Part shown: positions 17,684 to 26,745 of the stretch, piece by piece
Position numbering within the stretch: position 1 is the first letter of the stretch
How the letters are laid out: every line of letters starts with the position of its first letter
Assembly (NCBI RefSeq): GCF_003206065.1
Contig: NZ_PZJQ01000005.1
Location: 341,977-405,976, forward strand
Direction of reading: 5' to 3'
Source of the DNA: Salinicola halimionae
GTDB lineage: Bacteria > Pseudomonadota > Gammaproteobacteria > Pseudomonadales > Halomonadaceae
Length of the DNA stretch: 64,000 bases
Notes under the pieces: generated by a model
What the model was told of the DNA's origin: nothing
The model's database searches: none
What the model saw: the letters and a program-made list of their open reading frames with translations, nothing else
Translations under genes and position numbers: made by a program

Positions 17684-19039
17684 ATGGATGCGATCCAGAA
17701 CGTGCTGGCGGTCATTGTCGTACTCGGCCTGCTGATCACGTTTCACGAGTTCGGACACTTCTGGGTGGCCCGACGCTGCGGGGTCAAGGTACTGCGCTTC
17801 TCGGTAGGATTCGGCAAGCCGCTGTGGTCGCGATTCGATCGCCAAGGCACGGAATTCGCCATTGCCGCAATCCCTCTTGGCGGCTACGTCAAGATGCTCG
17901 ATGAGCGCGAAGGACCGGTCGCACCGCAGGAGCTGGACCGAGCGTTCAATCGCAAGAGCGTGTGGGCTCGGATCGCGATCGTGGCGGCAGGGCCCGTCGC
18001 CAATTTGTTGCTGGCGCTGGTCGCCTACTGGGCGCTATTCGTTTACGGCTCGACCACGGTGGCACCGGTCATCGGTGACGTGGCTACGAATTCGCTCGCC
18101 GCGCAGGGCGGTTTGCGCAGCGGTCAGGAAATCGTCAGCATCGAAGGGCGAGAGACGCCGTCATGGAATGAGGTCAATCTGCAGCTGATCTCGGCGATCG
18201 GTGCCAACGGCGAACTGCGCTTCACGACTCGAGATCCTGCGGGTGGCGCGACTCGGACGCACGACGTGCCGGTGCGGCAGTGGCTGGTGCGCCAGGATCC
18301 GCCGGAGCCAATGTCCTCATTGGGTATCACGCCATGGCGTCCCGATGTCCCGGCGGTACTGGGTCGCGTGCTCGAGGATGGCCCGGCGAGCCGCGCCGGG
18401 CTGCAGGCGGGGGATAAGGTCGTGAGCGTCGATGGCAAGCCGGTCGATGACTGGGTCGCGTTCGTCGATGTCGTCCGCAGCCATCCCGGCGTCGATCTTT
18501 CCCTGTCGGTCGAGCGGGAAGGTGTGGTTCGCAGCGTATCGCTCACGCCCGAATCGAGGAAGGCGGAGGACGGCGAGAGCATCGGTTACGTCGGTGCTGC
18601 CTCACGGACGGTCGAGTGGCCGGAGTCCTACCGCCGCGAAATTCGCTATGGGCCGGTCGCGGCGATAGGTCAGGCGCTGAGCAAGACGGGTGAAATGACC
18701 TGGCTGACCGCCGACTCGATTCGCAAGATGATCGTGGGCTGGATCTCGCCCTCGAATCTGTCGGGGCCAATCACCATTGCCCGTATCGCGGGTGACTCGG
18801 CGCGCAGCGGCGTCGAGACCTTCGTCGGTTTTCTGGCCTATCTGTCGATCAGTCTGGGCGTGCTCAACCTGCTGCCGATCCCGGTGCTCGACGGCGGCCA
18901 TCTGGTCTACTATCTGATCGAGCTGATTCGAGGTAAACCGGTGTCGGAAACGGCGCAAGCCATGGGCCTGCGCTTCGGTGTCGCTCTGGTGGGATGTCTG
19001 ATGGTGATGGCGCTCTATTTTGATTTGATGCGGCTTTAG
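17684..19039 (+). CDS. rseP: Site-2 intramembrane protease, sigma-E pathway
   Basis: 451 residues from ATG 17684 (GTG at 17681 is an adjacent alternative; AGAGGGGG is upstream). Zinc-metalloprotease motif H21-E22-F-G-H25 lies in the first membrane segment; two PDZ domains occupy about 120-310; the second active-site element 'NLLPIPVLDGGH' lies near residue 400 in a C-terminal membrane segment. RseP cleaves the anti-sigma RseA after DegS, and trims signal peptides. Its place between dxr and bamA is the conserved gammaproteobacterial arrangement. Confidence 0.97.
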   Translation: MDAIQNVLAVIVVLGLLITFHEFGHFWVARRCGVKVLRFSVGFGKPLWSRFDRQGTEFAIAAIPLGGYVKMLDEREGPVAPQELDRAFNRKSVWARIAIVAAGPVANLLLALVAYWALFVYGSTTVAPVIGDVATNSLAAQGGLRSGQEIVSIEGRETPSWNEVNLQLISAIGANGELRFTTRDPAGGATRTHDVPVRQWLVRQDPPEPMSSLGITPWRPDVPAVLGRVLEDGPASRAGLQAGDKVVSVDGKPVDDWVAFVDVVRSHPGVDLSLSVEREGVVRSVSLTPESRKAEDGESIGYVGAASRTVEWPESYRREIRYGPVAAIGQALSKTGEMTWLTADSIRKMIVGWISPSNLSGPITIARIAGDSARSGVETFVGFLAYLSISLGVLNLLPIPVLDGGHLVYYLIELIRGKPVSETAQAMGLRFGVALVGCLMVMALYFDLMRL

Positions 19040-19137
19040 TGACAGGCCTGTAACGCGACGCTGGCATGGCGAGCCGTCAGCAGTCGGCGCCGCAATGGTG
19101 GCGCATGGAAAGACCCCAGGCATGGCAAGCGATGAGC

Positions 19138-19165
19138 TTGTCAGTCGTAGGGAGAAATGTATAAG
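19138..19165 (+). promoter_or_regulatory. Promoter for bamA
   Basis: TTGTCA (19138-19143), 16-base spacer, TATAAG (19160-19165), 46 bases before the bamA ATG. A good sigma-70 match. I see no sigma-E type GGAACTT/TCTGA pair here. Confidence 0.6.
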
Positions 19166-19211
19166 GTGCCTGTTCGATACGCGGGCGGACCCCACAGAAG
19201 CGACTGATTGA

Positions 19212-21548
19212 ATGAAACTCAAGACCATCGGATTGGCAGGACTACTGCTGGCCAGCTCTCCCGTTGCGCTGGCAGCACCTTTTGAGATTTCGGATATTCG
19301 TGTAGAGGGGCTGCAGCGCGTCTCGGCCGCATCCGTTTTCAACGCTTTCCCCGTCAGTGCGGATCAGACGGTAGACGATCAGCAGCTGGGCCAAGCGGCA
19401 CAGAAACTGTTCGATACCGGATTGTTCGATGACATTCGTCTCTCCCGTGATGACGATGTATTGATCGTTAACGTGGTCGAGCGGCCGTCCATTGCCGAGA
19501 TCAACATCGACGGCAACTCCCAGATATCAGACGACGATCTGCGCAAAGGACTGACCGACGCCGGCCTGGCCGAAGGCCAGGTGTTGCAGCGGTCGACGCT
19601 GGAGGAGATGCAGCGTGAGCTGGAGCGCCTGTATCAGTCTCAGGGGCGTTACAGCTCGAACATCAAGACCTCGGTCGAGCAACTGGAGCGCAACCGCGTC
19701 CGTGTCAACATCAATATCAACGAAGGGGAAGTGGCGAAGATTCGCCAGATCAACGTCGTCGGCAATGAGGCTTATGACGACGGCACCCTGAGCGATCTGT
19801 TCCAGCTCGAGGACAAGCCCGGCTGGTTCTTCGGCTGGTTCTCCGACGACGAATACTCTCGCGAAGCGCTCTCCGGCGATCTGGAAACGCTGCGTTCCTG
19901 GTATCTCGATCGCGGCTACGTCAACTTCGCCATCACCTCGACCCAGGTGTCGATCAGCCCGGACAAGTCACGAATCTTCGTCACCATCAATGTCGACGAG
20001 GGCAAGCGCTACAAGCTCGACAAGATCAATTTTGCCGGCGATCTGAAAATCGACGATGCGACCGCGCGTTCGTTGGTGACGGCCAAGTCGGGTGAGTATT
20101 TCTCTCAGAGCAAGCTGACCGAATCATCGGAGGCGCTACGTCAGAAACTGGGGGCCGAAGGTTTCGCCTTTGCCGACATCCAGGCGGTGCCCACCGTCAA
20201 CGACGCTGGCGATACCGTCGATATCACCTTCCGCGTCGATCCGGGCCGTCGTGCCTACGTGCGCCGGATCAACTTCGAAGGTAATACCACGACCCAGGAC
20301 GAGGTACTGCGCCGCGAGATGGTGCAAATGGAGGGCGCGCCGGCTTCCACCGATCAGATTTCCCAGTCGCGTCAGCGTCTCGAACGACTCGGTTTCTTCA
20401 AGCAGGTCGATGTCGACACCCGTCCGGTAGCCGGCGAGCCTGATCAGCTGGACGTGACCTACAACGTTCAGGAACAGCCGTCGGGGTCGATCTCGGCAAG
20501 CGTCGGGTTCTCGCAGACAGCCGGCGTGATCTACGGCGCGGCGCTGTCACAGAGCAACTTCCTGGGCACGGGCAACCGCGTCAATATCGGCGCGCAGAAG
20601 AGTGATACGTTCACCAATATCAACTTTGGTTTCACCGATCCGTACTGGACGCTCGACGGTATCTCGCGCGGTTATAACGTCTTCTATCGCGAGACCGATT
20701 ACGAAGACTCCGATATCTCGACCTACTCGACCGACTCCTACGGCGGCAACATCAACTTCGGTTATCCGATCAACGATCTGTCACGCCTGAATTTCGGTGT
20801 CGGCCTCGAGAATCTGTCAATCGATACCTACGACGATACACCGGCGGAGATCGTCCAGTACACCGACGATCAGGGCGAGGACTTCTTCAACTATAAAGTG
20901 ACGGCCAGCTGGACCCGGAACGATCTGAACCGCGGTATCATGCCGACGGCCGGCAGCTACCAGCGCGTGTCGCTGGAGGCCGCTGTCCCTGGCTCTGATG
21001 CCGACTACTACAAGCTGCGTTACCGTGGGCAAAAGTTGTTCGAACTCAATCCCGACTGGTCGCTCAAGTTCAGTTCCAACCTCGGTTACGCCGATACGCT
21101 AGGCTCTAACGATCCCTATCCGTTCTACGAGAACTTCTACTCGGGCGGTCTGGGCTCGGTACGTGGCTACACGGGTAACACCCTGGGGCCAAAGACTACC
21201 AAGCGCGGCGACGGCGACGACGATACCCTGGGCGGTAACGTGCTGGTCGAAGGATCCGCGGAGCTGATCTACCCGTTCCCGTGGGTCGAGGATCGCCGTT
21301 CGCTACAGACCAGCATCTTCCTCGATGGCGGTAATACTTTCCTGACCGATTGCTACGATGTCCCTGACGACTTCACTTCGAGCTGTAACAGTGGTGTCAA
21401 TCTCGATGATCTGCGCTATAGCGTGGGTCTGGGGCTTTCCTGGCTGACGCCGGTAGGGCCGTTGACGTTCAGCGTGGCCAAGCCGCTGAACGACAAGGAA
21501 GGCGACGATCCTCAGGTCTTCCAGTTCTCGCTGGGACAGACCTTCTAG
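19212..21548 (+). CDS. bamA: Outer membrane protein assembly factor BamA
   Basis: 778 residues. A Sec signal peptide (about 1-21, ending 'PVALAAP') precedes five POTRA domains (about 22-420) and a C-terminal 16-strand Omp85 beta-barrel. The barrel carries 'SGGLGSVRGYTGN', the conserved L6 'VRGY' motif. The C-terminus ends '…FQFSLGQTF' with a terminal Phe as in outer-membrane barrels. It inserts and folds other barrels with BamBCDE. Downstream skp gives the matching periplasmic chaperone. Confidence 0.98.
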   Translation: MKLKTIGLAGLLLASSPVALAAPFEISDIRVEGLQRVSAASVFNAFPVSADQTVDDQQLGQAAQKLFDTGLFDDIRLSRDDDVLIVNVVERPSIAEINIDGNSQISDDDLRKGLTDAGLAEGQVLQRSTLEEMQRELERLYQSQGRYSSNIKTSVEQLERNRVRVNININEGEVAKIRQINVVGNEAYDDGTLSDLFQLEDKPGWFFGWFSDDEYSREALSGDLETLRSWYLDRGYVNFAITSTQVSISPDKSRIFVTINVDEGKRYKLDKINFAGDLKIDDATARSLVTAKSGEYFSQSKLTESSEALRQKLGAEGFAFADIQAVPTVNDAGDTVDITFRVDPGRRAYVRRINFEGNTTTQDEVLRREMVQMEGAPASTDQISQSRQRLERLGFFKQVDVDTRPVAGEPDQLDVTYNVQEQPSGSISASVGFSQTAGVIYGAALSQSNFLGTGNRVNIGAQKSDTFTNINFGFTDPYWTLDGISRGYNVFYRETDYEDSDISTYSTDSYGGNINFGYPINDLSRLNFGVGLENLSIDTYDDTPAEIVQYTDDQGEDFFNYKVTASWTRNDLNRGIMPTAGSYQRVSLEAAVPGSDADYYKLRYRGQKLFELNPDWSLKFSSNLGYADTLGSNDPYPFYENFYSGGLGSVRGYTGNTLGPKTTKRGDGDDDTLGGNVLVEGSAELIYPFPWVEDRRSLQTSIFLDGGNTFLTDCYDVPDDFTSSCNSGVNLDDLRYSVGLGLSWLTPVGPLTFSVAKPLNDKEGDDPQVFQFSLGQTF

Positions 21549-21559
21549 CATCAGCGCAC

Positions 21560-21598
21560 GGGATCACGGCACCCTGGGGGTGCCGTGAATTCGATCCC
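21560..21598 (+). other. Hairpin in the bamA-skp spacer
   Basis: CACGGCACCC (21565-21574) pairs with GGGTGCCGTG (21578-21587) in a 10-bp stem, and flanking GGGATC (21560-21565) and GATCCC (21593-21598) add an outer dyad. No T-run follows. It could act as a partial terminator or an RNA stability element adjusting skp relative to bamA. Confidence 0.6.
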
Positions 21599-21641
21599 GA
21601 TGATTTCACCAGCAATCAGATTTATTTCAAGGAGATGCCGT

Positions 21642-22145
21642 ATGCGCAAGATCGCAGGAGTTCTCGGACTCGGTTTGTTGACCATGGTCTCCGTGCCAGC
21701 CATGGCCACGGAAGTAGGTGTGCTCGATTGGCGTGAAGCGTTGATGTCCTCCAATTCCGCTCAGGCATCGATGAATCAGTTGAAGAACCGTATCAGCGCA
21801 CAGCAGCAGCAGGCGAAGTCGCTGAGTCAGCAGCTTCAGCAGCTTCAGCAGCGGCTGCAGAAAGACGGTGATGTGATGTCCGAATCCGAGCGCAACTCGG
21901 TGACACAGCAGTTGCGCGAGAAGGGCGGAAAGTTTCAGCAACTGCGTGGCCAGATCTCTCAGGCACAGCAGCAGGCCGAGCAACAGTATCTGAAAAGTGC
22001 CAAGCCCCAGCTCGATCAGGCGATTCAGCGCGTTGTCGACGAGCATGACCTCGACATGGTCGTTGACCGTGATGCCGTGGTCTATTCGGGTGACAGCCTC
22101 GATATCACCGATGAAGTGACGAAGATATTCAACTCGCTCAAATAA
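21642..22145 (+). CDS. skp: Periplasmic chaperone Skp/OmpH
   Basis: 167 residues from the ATG at 21642, which has AAGGAGA upstream; an earlier in-frame ATG would precede the signal peptide needlessly. Residues 1-22 are a signal peptide ending 'PAMATE'. The rest is the long coiled-coil arm, very rich in Gln ('SLSQQLQQLQQRLQ'), then the C-terminal strand region. Skp is a trimeric jellyfish-shaped holdase carrying unfolded outer-membrane proteins to BamA. Confidence 0.95.
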   Translation: MRKIAGVLGLGLLTMVSVPAMATEVGVLDWREALMSSNSAQASMNQLKNRISAQQQQAKSLSQQLQQLQQRLQKDGDVMSESERNSVTQQLREKGGKFQQLRGQISQAQQQAEQQYLKSAKPQLDQAIQRVVDEHDLDMVVDRDAVVYSGDSLDITDEVTKIFNSLK

Positions 22146-22167
22146 TGGTTCAACCCGGCGCCCGTTC

Positions 22168-23208
22168 ATGAACAGAGATGCTGCTACCTCCTACACGCTC
22201 GGTGAACTCGCCGAGCGTATAGATGCACGCGTGGTCGGTGATGCTGACGTGCGTGTCAGCGGACTGTCGACGCTGACCGACGCCGGCCCGACGGATTTGG
22301 CGTTTCTCGCCAACCGGGCTTACCTGAAGTATCTAGCCGAGACTCATGCGGCTGCCGTTCTGGTGCATCCCGCGCATGGCGAAAGTTGCCCCTGTCCGCG
22401 GCTGGAGCTGGATAACCCTTACCTGGGTTATGCCAAGCTTTCGCGGCTGTTCGACCCGTTGATCAATCAGCCCTCACGTGGGGTGCATCCGACGGCGTCG
22501 GTATCGACGACAGCGGTCATCGGAGAGCGAGTCGAGATCGGCGCCTACTGTGTCATCGAGGACGGTGTCGAGGTTGCCGACGACTGTGTCGTTGGAGCGG
22601 GGTCTTTCGTCGGTGCCGATACGCTGATCGGCAAAGGGTCTCGACTGCACGCCAACGTCACGCTTTACCACGGCGTGGTCATCGGTGAACGTGCCATCCT
22701 TCACAGTGGCTGCGTCATCGGGGGGGACGGGTTCGGTTTCGCCCACGATGGCAAGCAGTGGGAAAAAATCGCGCAGTTGGGTGGCGTTACCCTGGGCGAC
22801 GATGTCGAGGTCGGCAGCTGTTCCAGCATCGACCGTGGTGCGCTGGGCGACACCTTGATCGGCAATGGGGTCAAGATCGACTCCCAGGTGCAGATCGCCC
22901 ATAACGTGCAGATCGGAGATCATAGCGCGTTGGCGGGTTGCGTCGGTATTGCGGGGTCTACCAAGGTGGGCCGCCACTGCCTGCTAGGCGGCGGCGTCGG
23001 TCTTTCCGGGCATCTTACTCTGACCGACGGCGTGCAGGTGACCGGCATGAGTCTGGTGACGAACTCGATTCTCGAGTCCGGTGTTTACTCTTCCGGCACC
23101 GGTTCGATGTCGAATAGTCAGTGGCGAAGGAACGCGGTACGCTTCAAACAACTCGATGAGATCGCCAAGCGGCTGACGCGGCTCGAGCGCGATATCCGCG
23201 ACGCTTGA
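22168..23208 (+). CDS. lpxD: UDP-3-O-acyl-glucosamine N-acyltransferase
   Basis: 346 residues. An N-terminal uridine-binding domain (about 1-100, 'LAFLANRAYLKYL') precedes a left-handed beta-helix of hexapeptide repeats ('IGERVEIGAYCVIEDGVEV', 'GGDGFGFAHDGKQWEKIAQLGGVTLGDDVEVG') holding the catalytic His region, and a C-terminal helix. LpxD adds the N-linked 3-hydroxyacyl chain, the third step of lipid A synthesis. It starts 22 bases after skp. Confidence 0.97.
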   Translation: MNRDAATSYTLGELAERIDARVVGDADVRVSGLSTLTDAGPTDLAFLANRAYLKYLAETHAAAVLVHPAHGESCPCPRLELDNPYLGYAKLSRLFDPLINQPSRGVHPTASVSTTAVIGERVEIGAYCVIEDGVEVADDCVVGAGSFVGADTLIGKGSRLHANVTLYHGVVIGERAILHSGCVIGGDGFGFAHDGKQWEKIAQLGGVTLGDDVEVGSCSSIDRGALGDTLIGNGVKIDSQVQIAHNVQIGDHSALAGCVGIAGSTKVGRHCLLGGGVGLSGHLTLTDGVQVTGMSLVTNSILESGVYSSGTGSMSNSQWRRNAVRFKQLDEIAKRLTRLERDIRDA

Positions 23209-23254
23209 GAGCTTGGGCCACTCTCTTGGCAATCCGGGCCCGGCGCCCGGAAGG

Positions 23255-23283
23255 CTGGTAGTCGCTAGGTGCGCCTGTATAAT
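23255..23283 (+). promoter_or_regulatory. Candidate promoter for fabZ-lpxA-lpxB
   Basis: A perfect TATAAT at 23278-23283 with a weak -35 (CTGGTA, 23255-23260) 17 bases upstream, in the 202-base lpxD-fabZ gap. The initial transcript would include the 18-bp tandem repeats. Confidence 0.55.
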
Positions 23284-23321
23284 GCCCGCCCACACGGGTC
23301 ACCGCTTTTTCTGCCCGGTGC

Positions 23322-23375
23322 CTGCCCTTGGCCAAAGCCCTGCCATTGGTCAACGTTCTGCCCTTGTCAAAGTAT
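23322..23375 (+). repeat. Three tandem 18-bp repeats before fabZ
   Basis: Units start at 23322, 23340 and 23358, each beginning CTGCC(C/A)TTG and continuing with a TCAA/CCAA core. A partial unit (CTGCCC) starts at 23311. The third unit's CTGCCC pairs with GGGCAG (23377-23382), forming a hairpin just before the fabZ ribosome-binding site. Confidence 0.7.
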
Positions 23376-23410
23376 AGGGCAGGCATTTCGTTATTCTAGA
23401 GGTCGTATTG

Positions 23411-23854
23411 ATGATAATGGACATCAACCAGGTTCGTGAGTATCTACCGCATCGTTATCCGTTTTTACTGGTAGATCGCGTGATGGAAATCACGCAGGGC
23501 GAGTCGATCGTCGCGCTCAAGAACGTTAGCATCAATGAGCCCTTTTTCAACGGCCATTTTCCGCACCACCCGATCATGCCCGGCGTGTTGATCATTGAGG
23601 CACTGGCTCAGGCCTGCGGTATTCTCGGCTTCAAGACCGTCAACAAGATGCCGGCGGATGGCTATGTCTACTATCTGGTCGGTAGCGACAACGTACGCTT
23701 CAAACGCCCGGTCATGCCAGGCGATCAGCTACGACTCGAAGCCAATGTCATCAAGGGCAAACGCGGTATCTGGAAGTTTGCCTGCCGCGCCACTGTCGGC
23801 GGCGAGCTGGCCTGTGAAGCTGAAATCATCTGTGCCGAGAGGAAAATCGCTTGA
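23411..23854 (+). CDS. fabZ: 3-hydroxyacyl-ACP dehydratase
   Basis: 147 residues from ATG 23411 (AGAGGT eight bases upstream; another ATG at 23417 is possible). '[14 protein letters not shown]' and '[26 protein letters not shown]' contain the hot-dog-fold catalytic His and Glu. FabZ dehydrates beta-hydroxyacyl-ACP in fatty-acid elongation and competes with LpxA for 3-hydroxyacyl-ACP, the reason the two genes are usually adjacent. The stop codon overlaps the TTG start of lpxA. Confidence 0.98.
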   Translation: MIMDINQVREYLPHRYPFLLVDRVMEITQGESIVALKNVSINEPFFNGHFPHHPIMPGVLIIEALAQACGILGFKTVNKMPADGYVYYLVGSDNVRFKRPVMPGDQLRLEANVIKGKRGIWKFACRATVGGELACEAEIICAERKIA

Positions 23855-24618
23855 TTCATCCTACCGCCATCATCGACCCTTCCGCCCGACTGGCCGATGA
23901 CGTCGAAGTCGGCCCTTATAGCGTGATCGGACCCGACGTCGACATCGGCGCGGGGTGCGTGATCGGTCCGCACGTGGTGATCAAGGGGCCCACACGACTC
24001 GGCAAGCGCAACCGGATATTCCAGTTCGCATCGGTCGGGGAAGATTGTCAGGACAAGAAGTACGCTGGCGAGCCGACGCGCCTCGAGATGGGTGACGACA
24101 ACGTCGTACGCGAGAGCGTGACCATCCATCGCGGCACGGTCCAGGGCCACAACGTGACCACCATCGGTCATCGCAATCTGTTCATGGCCTATTCCCACGT
24201 GGGTCACGACTGCCTGATCGGCAACGATTGCATCCTCGCCAATCAGGCGACGCTGGCTGGCCACGTGACGCTGGGTGATTTTGCCATCATCGGTGGGTTG
24301 TCGGCGATCCATCAGTTCGCCCATATGGGTGAACATGCCATGGTTGGAGGTTGCTCGGCCATCACCAAGGACATCCCGGCTTTCGTCATGGTCAATGGCA
24401 ACCCTGCCGCTGCCCACGGTTTGAACTCGATTGGACTCAAGCGTCGTGGTTTTTCGGCCGAGGCCATCAAGGCGTTGGGTGAAGCCTATCGCCTGGTTTA
24501 CCGCAAGGGATTGACGACAGAGCAGGCCATTAGCGAAATCGAGAGTCGCTTTTCACTCGAGGAGACGCAGCGTTTCGTCGACTCCCTGAAAGTCTCCGAG
24601 CGTGGCATCACTCGCTAA
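23851..24618 (+). CDS. lpxA: UDP-N-acetylglucosamine acyltransferase, TTG start
   Basis: 255 residues. The start is TTG at 23851, overlapping the fabZ stop by four bases (TTGA), with GAGAGGA upstream; the first residues '[14 protein letters not shown]' are the family N-terminus, so no later start fits. Hexapeptide repeats fill the first two thirds; '[29 protein letters not shown]' contains the catalytic His region; the C-terminus is helical. First step of lipid A synthesis. Translationally coupled to fabZ. Confidence 0.97.
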   Translation: MIHPTAIIDPSARLADDVEVGPYSVIGPDVDIGAGCVIGPHVVIKGPTRLGKRNRIFQFASVGEDCQDKKYAGEPTRLEMGDDNVVRESVTIHRGTVQGHNVTTIGHRNLFMAYSHVGHDCLIGNDCILANQATLAGHVTLGDFAIIGGLSAIHQFAHMGEHAMVGGCSAITKDIPAFVMVNGNPAAAHGLNSIGLKRRGFSAEAIKALGEAYRLVYRKGLTTEQAISEIESRFSLEETQRFVDSLKVSERGITR

Positions 24619-24628
24619 ACGCTATCCG

Positions 24629-24708
24629 GCCTGGGTTTATCCAGGCGGGCTTGTTTAGCCTGGTTCTACTTCGCCAAGCCCATTTACCAAGCCCTATTTA
24701 GCCAGGTC
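24629..24708 (+). repeat. Hairpin and degenerate direct repeats before lpxB
   Basis: GCCTGG (24629-24634) and CCAGGC (24641-24646) form a hairpin after lpxA. Downstream, CCAAGCCC occurs at 24674-24681 and 24687-24694, and a TTTA(g)CC motif recurs at about 24636, 24654, 24683 and 24697. The units are imperfect; function unknown. Confidence 0.55.
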
Positions 24709-24729
24709 TTATCGGACAGGAGACGGCGC

Positions 24730-25896
24730 ATGCGCGTCTATCTCATAGCGGGAGAGCTGTCGGGGGATATCTTGGGCGCTGGCTTGATGCAGGCGCTCAA
24801 GCACCGCCATGCTGATATCGAGTTCCGCGGCATCGGCGGCCCTCGTATGCGGGCCCAAGGCCTCGATTCGCTCTATCCGTTGGAAACGTTGTCGGTCATG
24901 GGCTTTGTCGAGGTGTTGAAGCACCTGCCGCGTTTGATCAAGGTGCGACGTCATCTCAAGCGCGACGCGCTGGCCTGGCAGCCCGACATCATGGTGGGCA
25001 TCGATTCACCGGACTTCAATATTGGTCTCGAGCGCCAGCTGCGCGAGCAGGGTATCCGTACCGCGCACTACGTCAGCCCGTCGGTATGGGCGTGGCGACA
25101 GGGCCGAGTGAAAACGATCGCCAAGGCGGTCGACGGAATGTTGACCTTCCTGCCGTTCGAAGCGGATTTCTATGCCGAACATCGGGTGCCGGTCGCCTAC
25201 GTCGGTCATCCGCTGGCCGACGAACTGCCGCTGGTCAATGATCGAGCGTTGGCTCGCAATGAGCTTGGGCTTGCCATCGGGGTGCCGACATTGGCGGTGC
25301 TGCCTGGCTCGCGCAGCAACGAGATCCGCTTTCAGGGGGAGATGTTCCTGCGGGCGGCATCCGCGCTGCGCCAGCATCTTGGTGCGCTGCAGGTGGCGAT
25401 CCCTGCGGCATCACCGGAGCGGCGTCGCGAGCTCGAGGCGTTGCTCGTGGAGTTCCCGGACCTTGCCGCCAACACGGTCATCGTCGAGGGCCGCTCGCGC
25501 GAAGTGATGACGGCCGCCGATGCGGTGCTGCTGACCTCCGGTACCGCGACTCTGGAAGCCATGCTCTGCCATCGGCCTATGGTAGTCGCCTATTGCATGG
25601 CGCCAGCGACCTACTGGCTCGCACAGCGGCTGGTCAAGACGCGCTGGATTGCGCTGCCGAATCTGATCGCCCAGGAAACGCTGGTGCCGGAGCTGGTCCA
25701 GGAGGCGGTGACTCCCGAATCGCTGGTCGAGACATTGATGCCGTGGTTCGAGGACGAGCAGGCGCGCTTGGCGCTCGAGCAGCGCTTCGCGGCACTGCAT
25801 GCCGAGCTTCAGCGGGGTGCCAGCGAGCGAGCTGCCACAGCCATTAGCACGCTGGTCGAGCATGGGACGCTGAATTCCGAAATCGGAAGCGTTTGA
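24730..25896 (+). CDS. lpxB: Lipid-A-disaccharide synthase
   Basis: 388 residues, a GT19 glycosyltransferase. '[16 protein letters not shown]', '[11 protein letters not shown]', '[13 protein letters not shown]', '[13 protein letters not shown]' and 'LPGSRSNEI' are conserved blocks. LpxB joins lipid X and UDP-2,3-diacylglucosamine at the inner face of the inner membrane. AGGAGA is well placed. A 111-base repeat-bearing spacer separates it from lpxA. Confidence 0.98.
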   Translation: MRVYLIAGELSGDILGAGLMQALKHRHADIEFRGIGGPRMRAQGLDSLYPLETLSVMGFVEVLKHLPRLIKVRRHLKRDALAWQPDIMVGIDSPDFNIGLERQLREQGIRTAHYVSPSVWAWRQGRVKTIAKAVDGMLTFLPFEADFYAEHRVPVAYVGHPLADELPLVNDRALARNELGLAIGVPTLAVLPGSRSNEIRFQGEMFLRAASALRQHLGALQVAIPAASPERRRELEALLVEFPDLAANTVIVEGRSREVMTAADAVLLTSGTATLEAMLCHRPMVVAYCMAPATYWLAQRLVKTRWIALPNLIAQETLVPELVQEAVTPESLVETLMPWFEDEQARLALEQRFAALHAELQRGASERAATAISTLVEHGTLNSEIGSV

Positions 25897-25906
25897 CGAG
25901 GAAATC

Positions 25907-26530
25907 ATGTCATTGAAATCTTCGATATCCGCTTGGCCGGACATTATCATCGAGTATGATGGTCATCTGCTTGCCGGTGTCGACGAGGTTGGGCGAGGGC
26001 CGCTGATCGGATCTGTGGTGGCCGCAGCGGTGATTCTCGATCCCGACCGTCCGATCGACGGGCTGACGGATTCCAAATGCCTGAGTGCAGCGCGCCGCGA
26101 GGCGTTCGACCTGCAAATCCGCGAGTGCGCGCTGGCATTCGCGATTGGTCAGGCTTCGCCACGGGAAATCGACTCGCTCAACATCTATCACGCGACGCAT
26201 CTAGCCATGCGACGCGCGATCGATTCACTGCCGATGGCCGCCGAGTACCTGCTGGTCGATGGTAATCGTCTGCCCGGTCATGCCTGCCCGGGGCAGGCCG
26301 TCGTCAAGGGCGATCTGCGCCACCCCGCGATCAGCGCGGCTTCGATTCTGGCCAAGGTGGCGCGGGATGCTCAGATGGTCGAGCTGGACGCGCGCTATCC
26401 GGGTTATGGCTTCTGCCGTCACAAGGGCTACCCGACGCCGGAGCATCTCGACGCGCTGGCGCGGCTCGGGCCACTGACGGAGCATCGCTGCTCCTTTGCG
26501 CCGGTTCGCGAACGACTGATGCCGGTATGA
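25907..26530 (+). CDS. rnhB: Ribonuclease HII
   Basis: 207 residues. '[17 protein letters not shown]' gives the first catalytic Asp-Glu pair; '[10 protein letters not shown]' the next Asp; '[16 protein letters not shown]' the conserved RNase HII block. It nicks RNA-DNA hybrids and single ribonucleotides in DNA. GAGGA precedes the ATG, 10 bases after lpxB. The lpxB-rnhB-dnaE order is conserved in gammaproteobacteria. Confidence 0.98.
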   Translation: MSLKSSISAWPDIIIEYDGHLLAGVDEVGRGPLIGSVVAAAVILDPDRPIDGLTDSKCLSAARREAFDLQIRECALAFAIGQASPREIDSLNIYHATHLAMRRAIDSLPMAAEYLLVDGNRLPGHACPGQAVVKGDLRHPAISAASILAKVARDAQMVELDARYPGYGFCRHKGYPTPEHLDALARLGPLTEHRCSFAPVRERLMPV

Positions 26531-26636
26531 GCGGGCGGGCCTGATAGGATCGTTCTGGTCGATTCGCGCCGACCGATTCGCAACTCAAATACGCCCCATC
26601 GCCCATTGTGGCTCGTGTGACGTTTAGGCATGCTGA

Positions 26637-26666
26637 TTTTCACGAATCGCCGGTCGCTGTCATTAT
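26637..26666 (+). promoter_or_regulatory. Candidate dnaE promoter
   Basis: TTTTCA (26637-26642), 18-base spacer, CATTAT (26661-26666) in the 215-base rnhB-dnaE gap. Modest match; nothing else is visible in that gap. Confidence 0.35.
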
Positions 26667-26745
26667 CTTCCTGCCGGTGACCGCGAGCACCCCGGGATTT
26701 TGTGCCCAACGTCTGATTTCATTCGCCGCCTGACTCGAGTTCGTC

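Noticed and set aside
19040-19211. Sigma-E promoter for bamA, expected from E. coli
   Set aside because: No GGAACTT-N16-TCTGA-like pair is visible; a sigma-70 type promoter fits instead.
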